A DNA stretch of 64,000 bases, from contig NZ_VEGI01000006.1 in NCBI RefSeq assembly GCF_007679325.1, forward strand, positions 62,001 through 126,000, read 5' to 3'. Of this stretch, positions 34,341 through 43,210 are shown piece by piece (the first letter of the stretch is position 1; the number at the start of each line of letters is the position of its first letter). Source of the stretch: Arthrobacter sp. U41. GTDB taxonomy: Bacteria; Actinomycetota; Actinomycetes; Actinomycetales; Micrococcaceae. Position numbers and translations under genes: made by a program. The notes under the pieces were generated by a model. The model did not search any database. It saw nothing but the letters and a program-made list of their open reading frames with translations, and was not told where the DNA came from.

Positions 34341-34386
34341 AGAGCTGCCGGCCGTCCCCACCCGGGGGCGGCCGGCAGCTCTGTTT
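34341..34386 (+). terminator. intrinsic terminator of the 2-oxoacid dehydrogenase operon
   Basis: AGAGCTGCCGGCCG (34341-34354) pairs exactly with CGGCCGGCAGCTCT (34369-34382), followed by GTTTG. Confidence 0.88.
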
Positions 34387-34418
34387 GTCTGGAGTACTTG
34401 GCGACTGCGTGTTGCCGT

Positions 34419-34492
34419 CCGGGGGCACTTTGGGCGCGATGTTCGACGTCGTCGGCTTGCTCCCCGGCGTGTCCGCGCCAAAGTGCCCCCGG
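34419..34492. repeat. intergenic inverted repeat (GGGGGCACTTTGG family)
   Basis: CCGGGGGCACTTTGG-G-CGCG (34419-34438) is the inverse of CGCGCCAAAGTGCCCCCGG (34474-34492), with one bulged G. The arms enclose a 35-base loop. It lies in the 287-bp gap between the dehydrogenase operon and the hypothetical gene, which otherwise holds only the terminator. Confidence 0.8.
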
Positions 34493-34614
34493 GCCGCAAG
34501 TCGGCCACAGCAAGCAATGCTCGTGCCCAGCCTTGGAAAGCCTGGCGGAAGCGGCTCACGAGGCTTCAATCCGTGGGTGCCGCAACAGGTTGGCATGCTT
34601 GACGCCCCGCCTGT

Positions 34615-35064
34615 CTATTTTTTCCTGAACAGCCTCTTGATTGCTTCAGCCAGCATTCCTCGTATGGATGTGTCCTCGCCCAGATGAGACCGCTGGTCGA
34701 AGATCAGTTCTTCAAGTTGGTTCTCTTGCTGGTTGCGGGCCAGCCAGACGATGCCGAGTTCGGCAATGACTTCTCCAGCGGCTTGGTCCGATATCGGGTA
34801 GAAATCCAGCATCTCTTCTTCCGCAGAAGAGCTTGCTATGAAGGTCCAAGTCCCGAGGGAGTCCGGATAAACCAGAATTAGGCGATTGGTCCAGTCCCCT
34901 TGGGTAATGACGCCGACACGGCCATCATCCCCCCAGAAGTCCGGGTCGCGTAAGGCCGCCACTCGAACCCCCTCTTGCCGGTTGAATTGGAATGAAAAGT
35001 AAGCCAATTGGCCACGCCTGCCAAAGCCCGAGAGCCGTGTTGCCTGTTTGCAGGCGTGCGCCAT
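34615..35064 (-). CDS. hypothetical protein of lower GC content
   Basis: About 149 residues from ATG at 35064, not recognised. The sequence (LAYFSFQFNRQEGVRVAALR, DFWGDDGRVGVITQGDWTNR, IIVYPDSLGTWTFIAS-like core, C-terminal EAIKRLFRKK) looks like a soluble alpha/beta protein without signal peptide. Codon usage is visibly less GC-biased than its neighbours, which suggests recent acquisition. A longer frame upstream overlaps the TetR gene and is GC-skewed junk. It sits between the bkd operon and the TetR gene, flanked on the left by an inverted repeat. Confidence 0.6.
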   Translation of the reverse strand: MAHACKQATRLSGFGRRGQLAYFSFQFNRQEGVRVAALRDPDFWGDDGRVGVITQGDWTNRLILVYPDSLGTWTFIASSSAEEEMLDFYPISDQAAGEVIAELGIVWLARNQQENQLEELIFDQRSHLGEDTSIRGMLAEAIKRLFRKK

Positions 35065-35093
35065 GGAAGGGAACGGGGGCGCGGGGCCCTGGC

Positions 35094-35846
35094 TCAGCCG
35101 GACAGGCCGGGGGCGGCCGGGGCCATGAGGGCCGCCAGCGCCATACTCTGCAGCAGGGGCCGGGCACGTTTGACCGCGATCCGCCGCCCGTGGCTGCGCA
35201 CCGAGTGCGGGGTGGAGTTGATCAGGCCGAACGTGGCGTGGGCACGCATCCGGAGTTCGGCATCTTCGGTGCCGGTGTGCAGCCCGGCCAGGACGTCGAC
35301 CCACAGCTCCACATAGTTCCGTTGCAGGGTGCGGACCTCGGCCTGGTCGTCGTCGGCGAGGTTGCTGAAGTCCTGGTCCTGCACCCGGATGACGTCGGGA
35401 TTGTTGAGCGCGAAGTCCACGTGGAACTCGACCAGGTGTCGCAGCGCAACGGCGGCGTCGTCGGAATCGGCAACCACCCGCCGGCCGCCGTCGAGCAAAT
35501 CCTGGCTGACGCTCAGCAGCAGCGCCCCCAGGACGGCCTGCTTGCCCGCGAAATGCCGGTAGACCGCGGGCCCGCTGACACCGGCCGCGGCGCCCAGGTC
35601 CTCCAGGGACACACGGTTGAAGCCGTCGACGGCGAACAGGGCGGCCGCGGAGGACAGCAGCGCCTGGCGGCGGTTCTCCTTGGCCTGGCCGCGCTGCGTG
35701 GTGGGCGGCAGCGGCGTCGGCGGCAGTAAGGCCGCAGGCGGCGCGGCGGTCTGGTTCGTCTGGCTGGGGTCGGTCACCGGCACATTCCTCGTCTTATGAA
35801 CCAGCGGCCCGCGCGGCGCCGCGCGGGGTGCTGTGTTGGACATCAC
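35094..35846 (-). CDS. TetR-family regulator of the carboxylase operon
   Basis: 250 residues. A long Pro/Ala/Thr-rich N-terminal tail (about 50 residues) precedes the TetR helix-turn-helix (SAAALFAVDGFNRVSLEDLG, GVSGPAVYRHFAGKQAVLGA). The C-terminal ligand domain is of the TetR_C actinobacterial type. It is divergent from the acyl-CoA carboxylase operon, as Rv2506 is in M. tuberculosis. GTG at 35846 or ATG at 35843 can start it. Both lie inside a CRP-like site and directly beside a GTTA-N8-TAAC palindrome, so autorepression is likely. Confidence 0.9.
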   Translation of the reverse strand: MMSNTAPRAAPRGPLVHKTRNVPVTDPSQTNQTAAPPAALLPPTPLPPTTQRGQAKENRRQALLSSAAALFAVDGFNRVSLEDLGAAAGVSGPAVYRHFAGKQAVLGALLLSVSQDLLDGGRRVVADSDDAAVALRHLVEFHVDFALNNPDVIRVQDQDFSNLADDDQAEVRTLQRNYVELWVDVLAGLHTGTEDAELRMRAHATFGLINSTPHSVRSHGRRIAVKRARPLLQSMALAALMAPAAPGLSG

Positions 35847-35847
35847 A
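35832..35847. promoter_or_regulatory. CRP/GlxR-like site over the TetR start codon
   Basis: TGTGTTGGACATCACA matches TGTGA-N6-TCACA at 9 of 10 conserved positions. It spans the TetR start codon and ends one base before the first TetR-type palindrome, 105 bases before the carboxylase start. Confidence 0.5.
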
Positions 35848-35863
35848 GTTAATAGAGACTAAC
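35848..35863. promoter_or_regulatory. TetR-type operator 1 (GTTA-N8-TAAC)
   Basis: GTTAATAGAGACTAAC: imperfect 16-base palindrome with half-sites GTTAAT and ACTAAC (5 of 6 matched), just upstream of the TetR start and 105 to 90 bases before the carboxylase gene. Confidence 0.65.
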
Positions 35864-35873
35864 CTAAATCTCA

Positions 35874-35889
35874 GTTATGCGGTACTAAC
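35874..35889. promoter_or_regulatory. TetR-type operator 2 (GTTA-N8-TAAC)
   Basis: GTTATGCGGTACTAAC: second 16-base palindrome, 26 bases (about 2.5 helical turns) after operator 1. Same half-site spacing as the site at 16144. Confidence 0.6.
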
Positions 35890-35952
35890 CGAAATGGCTG
35901 GAACGGGCGCATTTGAGGCCCCCAGCATGAAGGCCCGGAACGGAAGCAGTCA

Positions 35953-37560
35953 ATGGAGACAATCGCCAGCCAGGTGGACGCCACGAGCGCCGCCTTCGCC
36001 GCGAACCGCGAGGCCCAGCTGGGACTGGCCCGCGAGCTGAAGGAACGCCTCGCCACGGCAGCCCTGGGCGGGCCCGAAAAGTCCCGGGAACGCCATGTGG
36101 CCCGCGGCAAACTCCTGCCGCGCGAACGTATCGACCAGCTGCTCGATGACGGCAGCCCGTTCCTGGAGATCGCGCCGCTGGCCGCGAACGGCATGTACAA
36201 CGACGATTCGCCCGGTGCAGGCGTTATCGCCGGGATCGGCCTGGTCCACGGCCGCCAGGTGCTGGTCATTTCCAACGACGCCACGGTCAAGGGCGGCACC
36301 TATTACCCGATGACGGTGAAGAAGCACCTCCGGGCCCAGGAAATCGCCCTCGAGAACCGGCTGCCCTGTATCTACCTCGTGGACTCGGGCGGAGCCTTCC
36401 TGCCCAAGCAGGACGAGGTCTTCCCGGACAAGGAACACTTCGGCCGGATCTTCTTCAACCAGGCCCAAATGTCCGCGGCGAAGATCCCGCAGATCGCCTC
36501 CGTGATGGGCTCCTGCACCGCAGGCGGCGCCTACGTCCCCGCGATGAGCGACGAGACCGTGATTGTCCGCAACCAGGGCACCATCTTCCTGGGCGGTCCG
36601 CCGCTGGTGAAAGCCGCGATCGGAGAGATCGTCACGGCGGAGGAACTCGGCGGCGGCGACGTGCACTCGAAGATCTCCGGGGTCACCGACCACCTGGCCG
36701 AGAACGATGAGCATGCCCTCCAGATCGTCCGAGACATCGTCTCCACCCTTCCCCGACCGTCCGCCCCCGCCTGGGACATCGACACGGTGGTGGAACCCCT
36801 GGCGGATCCGGAGGAGCTGTACGGCGCCGTCCCCACCGACGTCAACGCGCAGTACGACGTGCGAGAGGTCATCGCCCGGCTGGTGGACGGCAGCCGCTTC
36901 CACGAATTCAAGAAGAACTACGGCGCCACCCTGGTCACGGGCTTCGCGAAGCTGCACGGCCACCCGGTGGGGATCGTTGCCAACAACGGCGTGCTCTTCA
37001 GCGAATCCTCGCTCAAGGGAGCCCACTTCATTGAACTCTGCGACCAGCGCGGCATCCCGCTGATCTTCCTGCAGAACCTCTCCGGCTTTATGGTCGGCAA
37101 GGACTACGAGCAGGGCGGCATCGCCAAAAACGGCGCCAAGATGGTCACAGCCGTCGCCACCGCCCGGGTCCCCAAACTGACCGTGGTGATCGGCGGGTCC
37201 TTCGGCGCGGGCAACTACTCCATGTGCGGCCGGGCCTACTCGCCGCGGTTCCTGTGGATGTGGCCGGCCAGCCGGATCTCCGTGATGGGCGGGAACCAGG
37301 CCTCCAGCGTGCTCGCCACCGTGAAGCGGGACCAGTACGAGGCCCGCGGCGAGGAATGGTCCGCCGCGGACGAGGACGCGTTCAAAGCCCCGATCAAGCA
37401 GCAGTACGAGGACCAGGGCAGCCCCTACTATTCCACCGCCCGCCTCTGGGATGACGGCGTGATCGACCCCGCGGACACCCGCACCGTCCTGGGACTGGCG
37501 CTCGACGTCGTCTCCCGCACCCCGCTGCCGGAGACCTCCTTCGGCCTTTTCCGGATGTGA
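35953..37560 (+). CDS. accD1: acyl-CoA carboxylase beta subunit (methylcrotonyl-CoA carboxylase type)
   Basis: 535 residues with N- and C-terminal crotonase-like carboxyltransferase halves. The segment [20 protein letters not shown] followed by [14 protein letters not shown], and later [16 protein letters not shown], are typical of methylcrotonyl-CoA carboxylase beta (human MCCC2, actinobacterial AccD1). It transfers CO2 from carboxybiotin to 3-methylcrotonyl-CoA, a step of leucine breakdown. First gene of a seven-gene operon under the TetR operators, 8 bases before the alpha subunit. Substrate is inferred from sequence type and synteny with M. tuberculosis accD1 (Rv2502c). Confidence 0.9.
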   Translation: METIASQVDATSAAFAANREAQLGLARELKERLATAALGGPEKSRERHVARGKLLPRERIDQLLDDGSPFLEIAPLAANGMYNDDSPGAGVIAGIGLVHGRQVLVISNDATVKGGTYYPMTVKKHLRAQEIALENRLPCIYLVDSGGAFLPKQDEVFPDKEHFGRIFFNQAQMSAAKIPQIASVMGSCTAGGAYVPAMSDETVIVRNQGTIFLGGPPLVKAAIGEIVTAEELGGGDVHSKISGVTDHLAENDEHALQIVRDIVSTLPRPSAPAWDIDTVVEPLADPEELYGAVPTDVNAQYDVREVIARLVDGSRFHEFKKNYGATLVTGFAKLHGHPVGIVANNGVLFSESSLKGAHFIELCDQRGIPLIFLQNLSGFMVGKDYEQGGIAKNGAKMVTAVATARVPKLTVVIGGSFGAGNYSMCGRAYSPRFLWMWPASRISVMGGNQASSVLATVKRDQYEARGEEWSAADEDAFKAPIKQQYEDQGSPYYSTARLWDDGVIDPADTRTVLGLALDVVSRTPLPETSFGLFRM

Positions 37561-37567
37561 GCCAGAA

Positions 37568-39805
37568 GTGACTACAACCTCCACTCCCCAGCAGCTGCAG
37601 GGCGCCAAACCCCTCTTCGGCACCGTGCTCGTCGCGAACCGCGGCGAGATCGCCTGCCGCGTCATCCGCACCCTTCGCGCGCTGGGCATCCGTTCGGTGG
37701 CCGTCTATTCCGACGCCGACGCCGGAGCTCGCCACGTGCGCGAGGCCGACGTCGCCGTGCGGATCGGCCCCGCCGCGGCGGCCGAGAGCTACCTCAAGGT
37801 CGAGGCCATCATCCAGGCCTGCCGCGACACCGGCGCCGAAGCCGTCCACCCGGGCTACGGCTTCCTGAGCGAGAACGTCGACTTCGCCCGGGCCCTGGAA
37901 AAGGCCGAGATCACCTTCATCGGTCCCGGCGTCGAATCCCTCAACGTCATGGGCGACAAAATCCGCTCCAAAAACCACGTCACCGGCTACGGCGTTCCCG
38001 TGGTTCCGGGCATCGCCGAACCCGGCATGACGGACGCCCAGCTGATGGAGGCCGCGGCCGGCGTCGGCTTCCCGCTGCTGATCAAGCCCTCCGCCGGCGG
38101 CGGCGGGAAGGGCATGCACATCGTCGAACGCCCCGAGGACCTCGAAGCCACCCTGGCGACCGCCCGCCGGGTCGCGGCCAGCGCCTTCGGCGACGACACC
38201 CTGTTCCTGGAACGGCTTGTGCTCACGCCGCGGCACATCGAGGTCCAGGTCCTCGCGGACAACCACGGCAACGTCATCCATTTGGGGGAGCGCGAGTGCT
38301 CACTGCAGCGCCGCCACCAGAAGGTCATCGAGGAAGCCCCGTCCCCGCTGCTGGAATCCCTGCCCGACGGCGCGGCAATCCGGGCGCGTCTGGGCGAGGC
38401 CGCCTGCAACGCCGCCCGAAGCGTCAACTACAGCGGCGCCGGCACCGTGGAATTCCTCGTCTCCGACAACGCCCCGGACGAATTCTTCTTCATGGAGATG
38501 AACACCCGCCTGCAGGTCGAACACCCCGTTACCGAAATGGTCACCGGTGTCGATCTGGTCGAATGGCAGGTCCGCATCGCCACAGGCGAGGAACTCACCG
38601 TCCGGCAGGACGACGTCGTCCTCACCGGACACTCGGTGGAGGCGCGCGTCTACGCCGAGGTGCCGGAGAAGAACTTCATGCCGTCCACCGGACATGTCCT
38701 CCTGCTGGACGAGCTACCCGGCCCCGCACCACGGCCAAGCGCCCCCGAACGGACCGAGGTCGTGGCCAGCCAGGGCCGCGTCCGGGTGGACTCCGCCCTT
38801 GCGGAGGGCCTTGAGATCTCGTCGAGCTATGACCCGATGATCTCCAAGGTCATCGCGTGGGGTGAGGACCGCACGGCAGCCCTCGATACATTGGACGAGG
38901 CGCTCGCCGGGCACACGGCGCTGGGCGTCGACACCAACGTCGAATACCTGCGCCTGCTGATCAACGATGCCGACGTCCGGGCCGGGCGGCTCGATACCGG
39001 CCTGATCGAGCGGAAGATGCCCGATTTCGGCTTCCGGCGTGTGGACGACTTCGAACTGGTCGCCGCCGCTGTGTATGCCCTGGCCATGGAGGAGCACAAC
39101 ACCGCTGCCGTTGACGGACCGTGGCGGCGGCGGGACGGCTGGCGTCTCGGCGCTCAGGCTCCACGAATGGTCAGTCTAGGAACACCAGGCGGCGGCGTGG
39201 CCTCCGTTTACGTTCACGGCAGCGCAACCTCGGCTGAAGTGACCGTGGCGGTCGGCGACGGCCCGCAGCGCCGGGCGTCCCTGCAGTTCCGGCGGCGCAA
39301 CGATATGGTGCTGACCCTGGACGGCACAGCCCGGATCTACCGTCTTGCGCCCGTCTACACCGGTCCCGTTACACCGACCTGGGACAAGCCGACGCCGGGC
39401 GTCCCCACCGAACTTTTCCTCGGGAACGACGGCTGGTCCTGCAAGCTCGAAGTGCTCACCCGTGAGACCCGGCTTGCCCGGGTGCTGGCCGCCGTCGAAC
39501 GCGAGGAAGGCGCCGCGGACCCCGCGGTGCGCTCGCCGATGCCGGGCACGGTGGTGTCCGTGTCCGTCAGCAACGGGGACGCCGTCACCGCCGGCCAGGT
39601 CCTGCTCGCGGTGGAGGCCATGAAGATGGAACACCAGCTCACGGCGCCGCTGGACGGGACCGTGCACATCAGCATCGCCTCCGGCGACCTGGTCAAGGCA
39701 GACCAGGTCCTCGCCACCATCCACCCCGCTGTTCTCTCGGCCGAACCCTCGAAAGCCGAGGACACCATCGAAGAAGCCGTCATCGCCATGGGCGCGGCGG
39801 AATAG
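37568..39805 (+). CDS. accA1: biotin-dependent acyl-CoA carboxylase alpha subunit
   Basis: 745 residues: biotin carboxylase N-domain ([20 protein letters not shown]), ATP-grasp ([14 protein letters not shown]), [20 protein letters not shown], a less conserved middle domain, and a C-terminal biotin carrier with Lys686 in [16 protein letters not shown]. It carboxylates biotin with ATP and bicarbonate for the beta subunit just upstream. Start GTG at 37568 overlaps no gene but lies 8 bases after accD1, so coupling is likely. A roughly 30-residue charged tail follows the biotin domain. Equivalent to M. tuberculosis AccA1. Confidence 0.93.
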   Translation: MTTTSTPQQLQGAKPLFGTVLVANRGEIACRVIRTLRALGIRSVAVYSDADAGARHVREADVAVRIGPAAAAESYLKVEAIIQACRDTGAEAVHPGYGFLSENVDFARALEKAEITFIGPGVESLNVMGDKIRSKNHVTGYGVPVVPGIAEPGMTDAQLMEAAAGVGFPLLIKPSAGGGGKGMHIVERPEDLEATLATARRVAASAFGDDTLFLERLVLTPRHIEVQVLADNHGNVIHLGERECSLQRRHQKVIEEAPSPLLESLPDGAAIRARLGEAACNAARSVNYSGAGTVEFLVSDNAPDEFFFMEMNTRLQVEHPVTEMVTGVDLVEWQVRIATGEELTVRQDDVVLTGHSVEARVYAEVPEKNFMPSTGHVLLLDELPGPAPRPSAPERTEVVASQGRVRVDSALAEGLEISSSYDPMISKVIAWGEDRTAALDTLDEALAGHTALGVDTNVEYLRLLINDADVRAGRLDTGLIERKMPDFGFRRVDDFELVAAAVYALAMEEHNTAAVDGPWRRRDGWRLGAQAPRMVSLGTPGGGVASVYVHGSATSAEVTVAVGDGPQRRASLQFRRRNDMVLTLDGTARIYRLAPVYTGPVTPTWDKPTPGVPTELFLGNDGWSCKLEVLTRETRLARVLAAVEREEGAADPAVRSPMPGTVVSVSVSNGDAVTAGQVLLAVEAMKMEHQLTAPLDGTVHISIASGDLVKADQVLATIHPAVLSAEPSKAEDTIEEAVIAMGAAE

Positions 39806-39869
39806 CTCCAACACCAGACCACAATTCCCAGACAGCACCACAGACAGCACCACAGACAAAGGAGTCACC

Positions 39870-41033
39870 ATGCCGGATTTTGAACTCAGCGAGGATTACC
39901 AGGACCTCAGCGACACCGTCCGCCAGTTCGCCGACGAAGTGGTGGCTCCGGTCTCCGCCAAGCACGACGAGGAGCACAGCTTCCCCTACGAGGTGGTCTC
40001 CCAGATGGCGGACATGGGCCTCTTCGGCCTGCCCTTCCCGGAGGAATTCGGCGGCATGGGTGGCGACTACTTCGCCCTGGCCCTCGCCCTCGAACAGCTG
40101 GGCCGCGTGGACCAGTCCGTCGCGATCACCCTGGAGGCCGGCGTCTCCCTCGGCGCCATGCCGATCCACCGCTTCGGCAACGCCGCCCAGAAAGAGGAGT
40201 GGCTGCCGCTGCTGGCCTCCGGCAAGGCGCTCGCAGGCTTCGGCCTGACCGAGCCGGAAGCCGGCTCGGATGCCGGCGGCACCAAAACCACCGCCAAGCT
40301 GGGCGGCGGGGAGTGGGTCATCAACGGCAACAAGGAGTTCATCACCAACTCCGGCACCGACATCACCCGGCTTGTCACCGTCACCGCGGTGACCGGCCAG
40401 GAGGAACGCTCGGACGGCAGCGTCAAGAAGGAAATCTCCACCATCCTGGTGCCCACCGACACCCCGGGCTTCAAGGCGGAGAAGGCCTACAACAAAGTCG
40501 GCTGGAACGCCTCGGACACCCACCCGCTGACGCTCGACAACGTCCATGTCCCGGAGGCAAACCTCCTCGGCACGCAGGGCCGCGGCTACGCGAACTTCCT
40601 GTCCATCCTGGACGAGGGCCGGATCGCGATCGCGGCGCTGGCCGTTGGTGCCGCGCAGGGCTGCGTGGACCAGTCGGTGAAATACGCCAAGGAACGCAGC
40701 GCGTTCGGACAGAACATCGGCAAGTACCAGGCCATCGCCTTCAAGATCGCCCGCATGGAAGCCCGCGCCCACACCGCACGGCTGGCCTACTACGATGCGG
40801 CCGCCCGGATGCTCGCCGGCAAGCCGTTCAAGACGCAGGCGGCCATCGCTAAGATGGTCGCAGGCGAGGCAGCCATGGACAACGCGCGGGACGCCACCCA
40901 GGTGTTCGGCGGCTATGGCTTCATCAACGAATTCACCGTGGCGCGCCACTACCGCGACTCCAAGATCCTTGAAGTCGGCGAGGGCACCACGGAGGTCCAG
41001 CTGATGCTGATCGCCCGCGAACTGGGGCTCTAA
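39870..41033 (+). CDS. acyl-CoA dehydrogenase, FadE19-like
   Basis: 387 residues, standard fold: FGLTEPEAGSDAGGTKTTAK (substrate/FAD), IDEGRIAIAALAVG-like helix G (LDEGRIAIAALAVGAAQG) and the C-terminal base Glu371 in GEGTTEVQLMLIAREL. In its operon it should oxidise a short branched acyl-CoA such as isovaleryl-CoA. Note that classical isovaleryl-CoA dehydrogenases carry their base on helix G and not here; this protein has the canonical Glu371 and Gly at the other site. Preceded by a short tandem CAGACAGCACCA repeat and AAAGGAG. Confidence 0.9.
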   Translation: MPDFELSEDYQDLSDTVRQFADEVVAPVSAKHDEEHSFPYEVVSQMADMGLFGLPFPEEFGGMGGDYFALALALEQLGRVDQSVAITLEAGVSLGAMPIHRFGNAAQKEEWLPLLASGKALAGFGLTEPEAGSDAGGTKTTAKLGGGEWVINGNKEFITNSGTDITRLVTVTAVTGQEERSDGSVKKEISTILVPTDTPGFKAEKAYNKVGWNASDTHPLTLDNVHVPEANLLGTQGRGYANFLSILDEGRIAIAALAVGAAQGCVDQSVKYAKERSAFGQNIGKYQAIAFKIARMEARAHTARLAYYDAAARMLAGKPFKTQAAIAKMVAGEAAMDNARDATQVFGGYGFINEFTVARHYRDSKILEVGEGTTEVQLMLIARELGL

Positions 41034-41071
41034 CCGCCCGCTGGCCGCAACCGCCGAGGGAAGGATCAACG

Positions 41072-41896
41072 ATGATCAACAAAGTTGTTGCCAGCGCCGC
41101 CGAGGCCGTGGCGGACATCCACGACGGCGCCTCGCTCGCCGTCGGCGGGTTCGGCCTGTGCGGCATCCCGGTGACCTTGATCGAGGCCCTGCATCAGCGC
41201 GGGTCCACGAACCTGGAGACCGTCAGCAACAACTGCGGCGTCGACGACTGGGGGCTGGGGATCCTGCTGAAGGACGGCCGGATCCGCCGCACCATCAGCT
41301 CCTACGTGGGGGAGAACAAGGAGTTCTCCCGGCAGTACCTCGCCGGCGAACTCGAGGTGGTCCTCACCCCGCAGGGCACGCTGGCCGAAAAGCTGCGTGC
41401 CGGCGGGGCGGGGATCCCGGCGTTCTACACCCCGGCCGGCGTCGGCACCCAGGTCTCCGACGGCGGCCTGCCGCAGAAGTACGACGCCGACGGCACCATC
41501 GCGATCGCTTCGGCGGCGAAGGAGGTGCGCAGCTTCCACGGCGCCGACTATGTCCTCGAGGAATCGCTGACCCCCGACTTCGGCCTGGTGCACGCCTGGA
41601 AGGGCGACCGCCACGGCAACCTGGTCTTCCACGCCACCGCGATGAACTTCAACCCGCTCTGCGCCATGGCCGGGAAGATCACCATCGCCGAGGTGGAGGA
41701 GCTCGTGGAGCCTGGCGAACTGGACCCCGAACACGTCCACATTCCCGGCATCTTCGTCCAGCGCATTGTGCTCGCGCCGGACGTCGAGAAGCGGATTGAG
41801 AAGCGGACGGTGGCCCTGTCTGCAGCGTCGTCCTCCGGAGGCGCACCTGCCGCTACCTCCACTGCAGCCCCCACAACCTACCCGTCAGGAGCCTAG
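41072..41896 (+). CDS. scoA: 3-oxoacid CoA-transferase subunit A
   Basis: 274 residues of the CoA-transferase family I alpha subunit: VGGFGLCGIPVTLIEALHQR, TISSYVGENKEFSRQYLAGE and PAFYTPAGVGTQVSDGG. With subunit B it moves CoA between succinyl-CoA and a 3-oxoacid such as acetoacetate, the leucine end product. A low-complexity Ser/Ala/Thr tail of about 30 residues follows the normal C-terminus. ATG at 41072 has GGAAGGAT upstream. Three bases separate it from scoB. Homologue of M. tuberculosis scoA next to accA1/accD1. Confidence 0.92.
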   Translation: MINKVVASAAEAVADIHDGASLAVGGFGLCGIPVTLIEALHQRGSTNLETVSNNCGVDDWGLGILLKDGRIRRTISSYVGENKEFSRQYLAGELEVVLTPQGTLAEKLRAGGAGIPAFYTPAGVGTQVSDGGLPQKYDADGTIAIASAAKEVRSFHGADYVLEESLTPDFGLVHAWKGDRHGNLVFHATAMNFNPLCAMAGKITIAEVEELVEPGELDPEHVHIPGIFVQRIVLAPDVEKRIEKRTVALSAASSSGGAPAATSTAAPTTYPSGA

Positions 41897-41899
41897 GCC

Positions 41900-42661
41900 A
41901 TGGAATCCAACAGCCTGCCCGGCGCCCCGCCCCGGCCCGAGGCGATCCGCCACGAATACCGGCCCGCCGCCGTCGAGCACCCCGCCGGTGTGGAGAGCAA
42001 GGGGTGGACGCGCAACGAACTGGCCGCGCGGGTGGCGCGGGAGCTGCACAACGGGCAGTACGTCAACCTCGGCATCGGCATGCCCACGCTCATTCCCAAC
42101 TACATCCCCGCCGGCGTCGAAGTGGTGCTGCACTCCGAAAACGGGATTCTCGGCGTCGGGCCGTATCCGGCCGAAGACGCGGTGGATCCGGACCTCATCA
42201 ATGCCGGCAAGGAAACCGTTACGGTCAACAAGGGGGCCGCGTTCTTCGACTCCGCCGCCTCCTTCGGGATGATCCGCGGCGGGCATGTGGACGTCGCGGT
42301 GCTCGGCGCGATGGAAGTGGCCCGGAACGGCGACCTGGCCAACTGGATGATCCCCGGCAAGATGGTCAAAGGCATGGGCGGCGCCATGGACCTGGTGTTC
42401 GGCGCGAAGAAGGTGATCGTGATGATGGAACACGTGGACCGGAACGGCCGGCCCAAGATCGTGGAGGAGTGCACGCTGCCGTTGACGGGCAAGGCCTGTG
42501 TGGACCGGATCATCACGGACCTCGCGGTGATCGACGTCGTGACCGAAGCCGGACAGTCCCGGCTGGTGCTGCGCGAACTCGCCCCCAACGTGACCGCCGA
42601 GGACGTGGCTGCGGCCACCGGCGCCGAGCTCTTCGAGGAAGACCAGGAACTGACGGTATGA
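41900..42661 (+). CDS. scoB: 3-oxoacid CoA-transferase subunit B
   Basis: 253 residues, family I beta subunit. Glu80 in [14 protein letters not shown] is the catalytic residue that forms the glutamyl-CoA thioester. [13 protein letters not shown] and [20 protein letters not shown] are further family segments. A roughly 35-residue N-terminal extension precedes the core. Acts with ScoA. It overlaps the MaoC-like gene by 4 bases (ATGA). Confidence 0.93.
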   Translation: MESNSLPGAPPRPEAIRHEYRPAAVEHPAGVESKGWTRNELAARVARELHNGQYVNLGIGMPTLIPNYIPAGVEVVLHSENGILGVGPYPAEDAVDPDLINAGKETVTVNKGAAFFDSAASFGMIRGGHVDVAVLGAMEVARNGDLANWMIPGKMVKGMGGAMDLVFGAKKVIVMMEHVDRNGRPKIVEECTLPLTGKACVDRIITDLAVIDVVTEAGQSRLVLRELAPNVTAEDVAAATGAELFEEDQELTV

Positions 42662-43206
42662 CAACTGATTCCCAGCATGCGGCTGAACCGCGCGTCATCG
42701 AACCGCGCGTCATTGAGCAGCGCGGACTTTACTTCGACGAGCTCGAGGAGGACGTGGTCTACGCGCACCGGCCCGGCCGGACGGTCACGGAGGCGGATAA
42801 CGTCCTCTTCACCACCATGACCATGAACACGCAGGCGCTGCACCTTGACGCCGCGTGGAGCGCGGAGCAGCCCTTCGGCCAGCGCCTGGTGAACTCCATG
42901 TTCACCCTGGCCACGGTGGTGGGACAGTCCGTCCCGCAGCTGACCCAGGGCACCATCATCGCGCAGCTGGGGCTCACGGATGTGTCCTTCCCGCACCCGA
43001 TGTACCACGGCGACACCTTGTACACGGAGACCGTGGTGACCGGAAAGCGGCTGTCCTCCTCGCGGCCCGGCCAGGGGATCGTGACCATGAAGCACACCGG
43101 CCGGAACCAGGACGGCAAGGTGGTGGCCCTCGCCACCCGCAGCTGCCTGATGTGGACCCGGGACGCGCATTCCGAGGCCCGCAGCGCGCACAAAAGGGCA
43201 GAATAG
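42658..43206 (+). CDS. MaoC-like (R)-specific enoyl-CoA hydratase
   Basis: 182 residues from ATG at 42658. The hot-dog fold is seen in [31 protein letters not shown], whose Asp/His pair is the (R)-hydratase motif. It ends SCLMWTRDA. Its M. tuberculosis counterpart (Rv2499c), beside citE, acts on itaconyl/3-methylglutaconyl-type enoyl-CoAs in leucine and itaconate breakdown. The N-terminus holds a 15-bp direct repeat giving [12 protein letters not shown]. The open frame extending upstream within scoB is a shadow. Overlaps scoB by 4 bases; 4 bases before citE. Confidence 0.88.
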   Translation: MTTDSQHAAEPRVIEPRVIEQRGLYFDELEEDVVYAHRPGRTVTEADNVLFTTMTMNTQALHLDAAWSAEQPFGQRLVNSMFTLATVVGQSVPQLTQGTIIAQLGLTDVSFPHPMYHGDTLYTETVVTGKRLSSSRPGQGIVTMKHTGRNQDGKVVALATRSCLMWTRDAHSEARSAHKRAE

Positions 43207-43210
43207 AATC

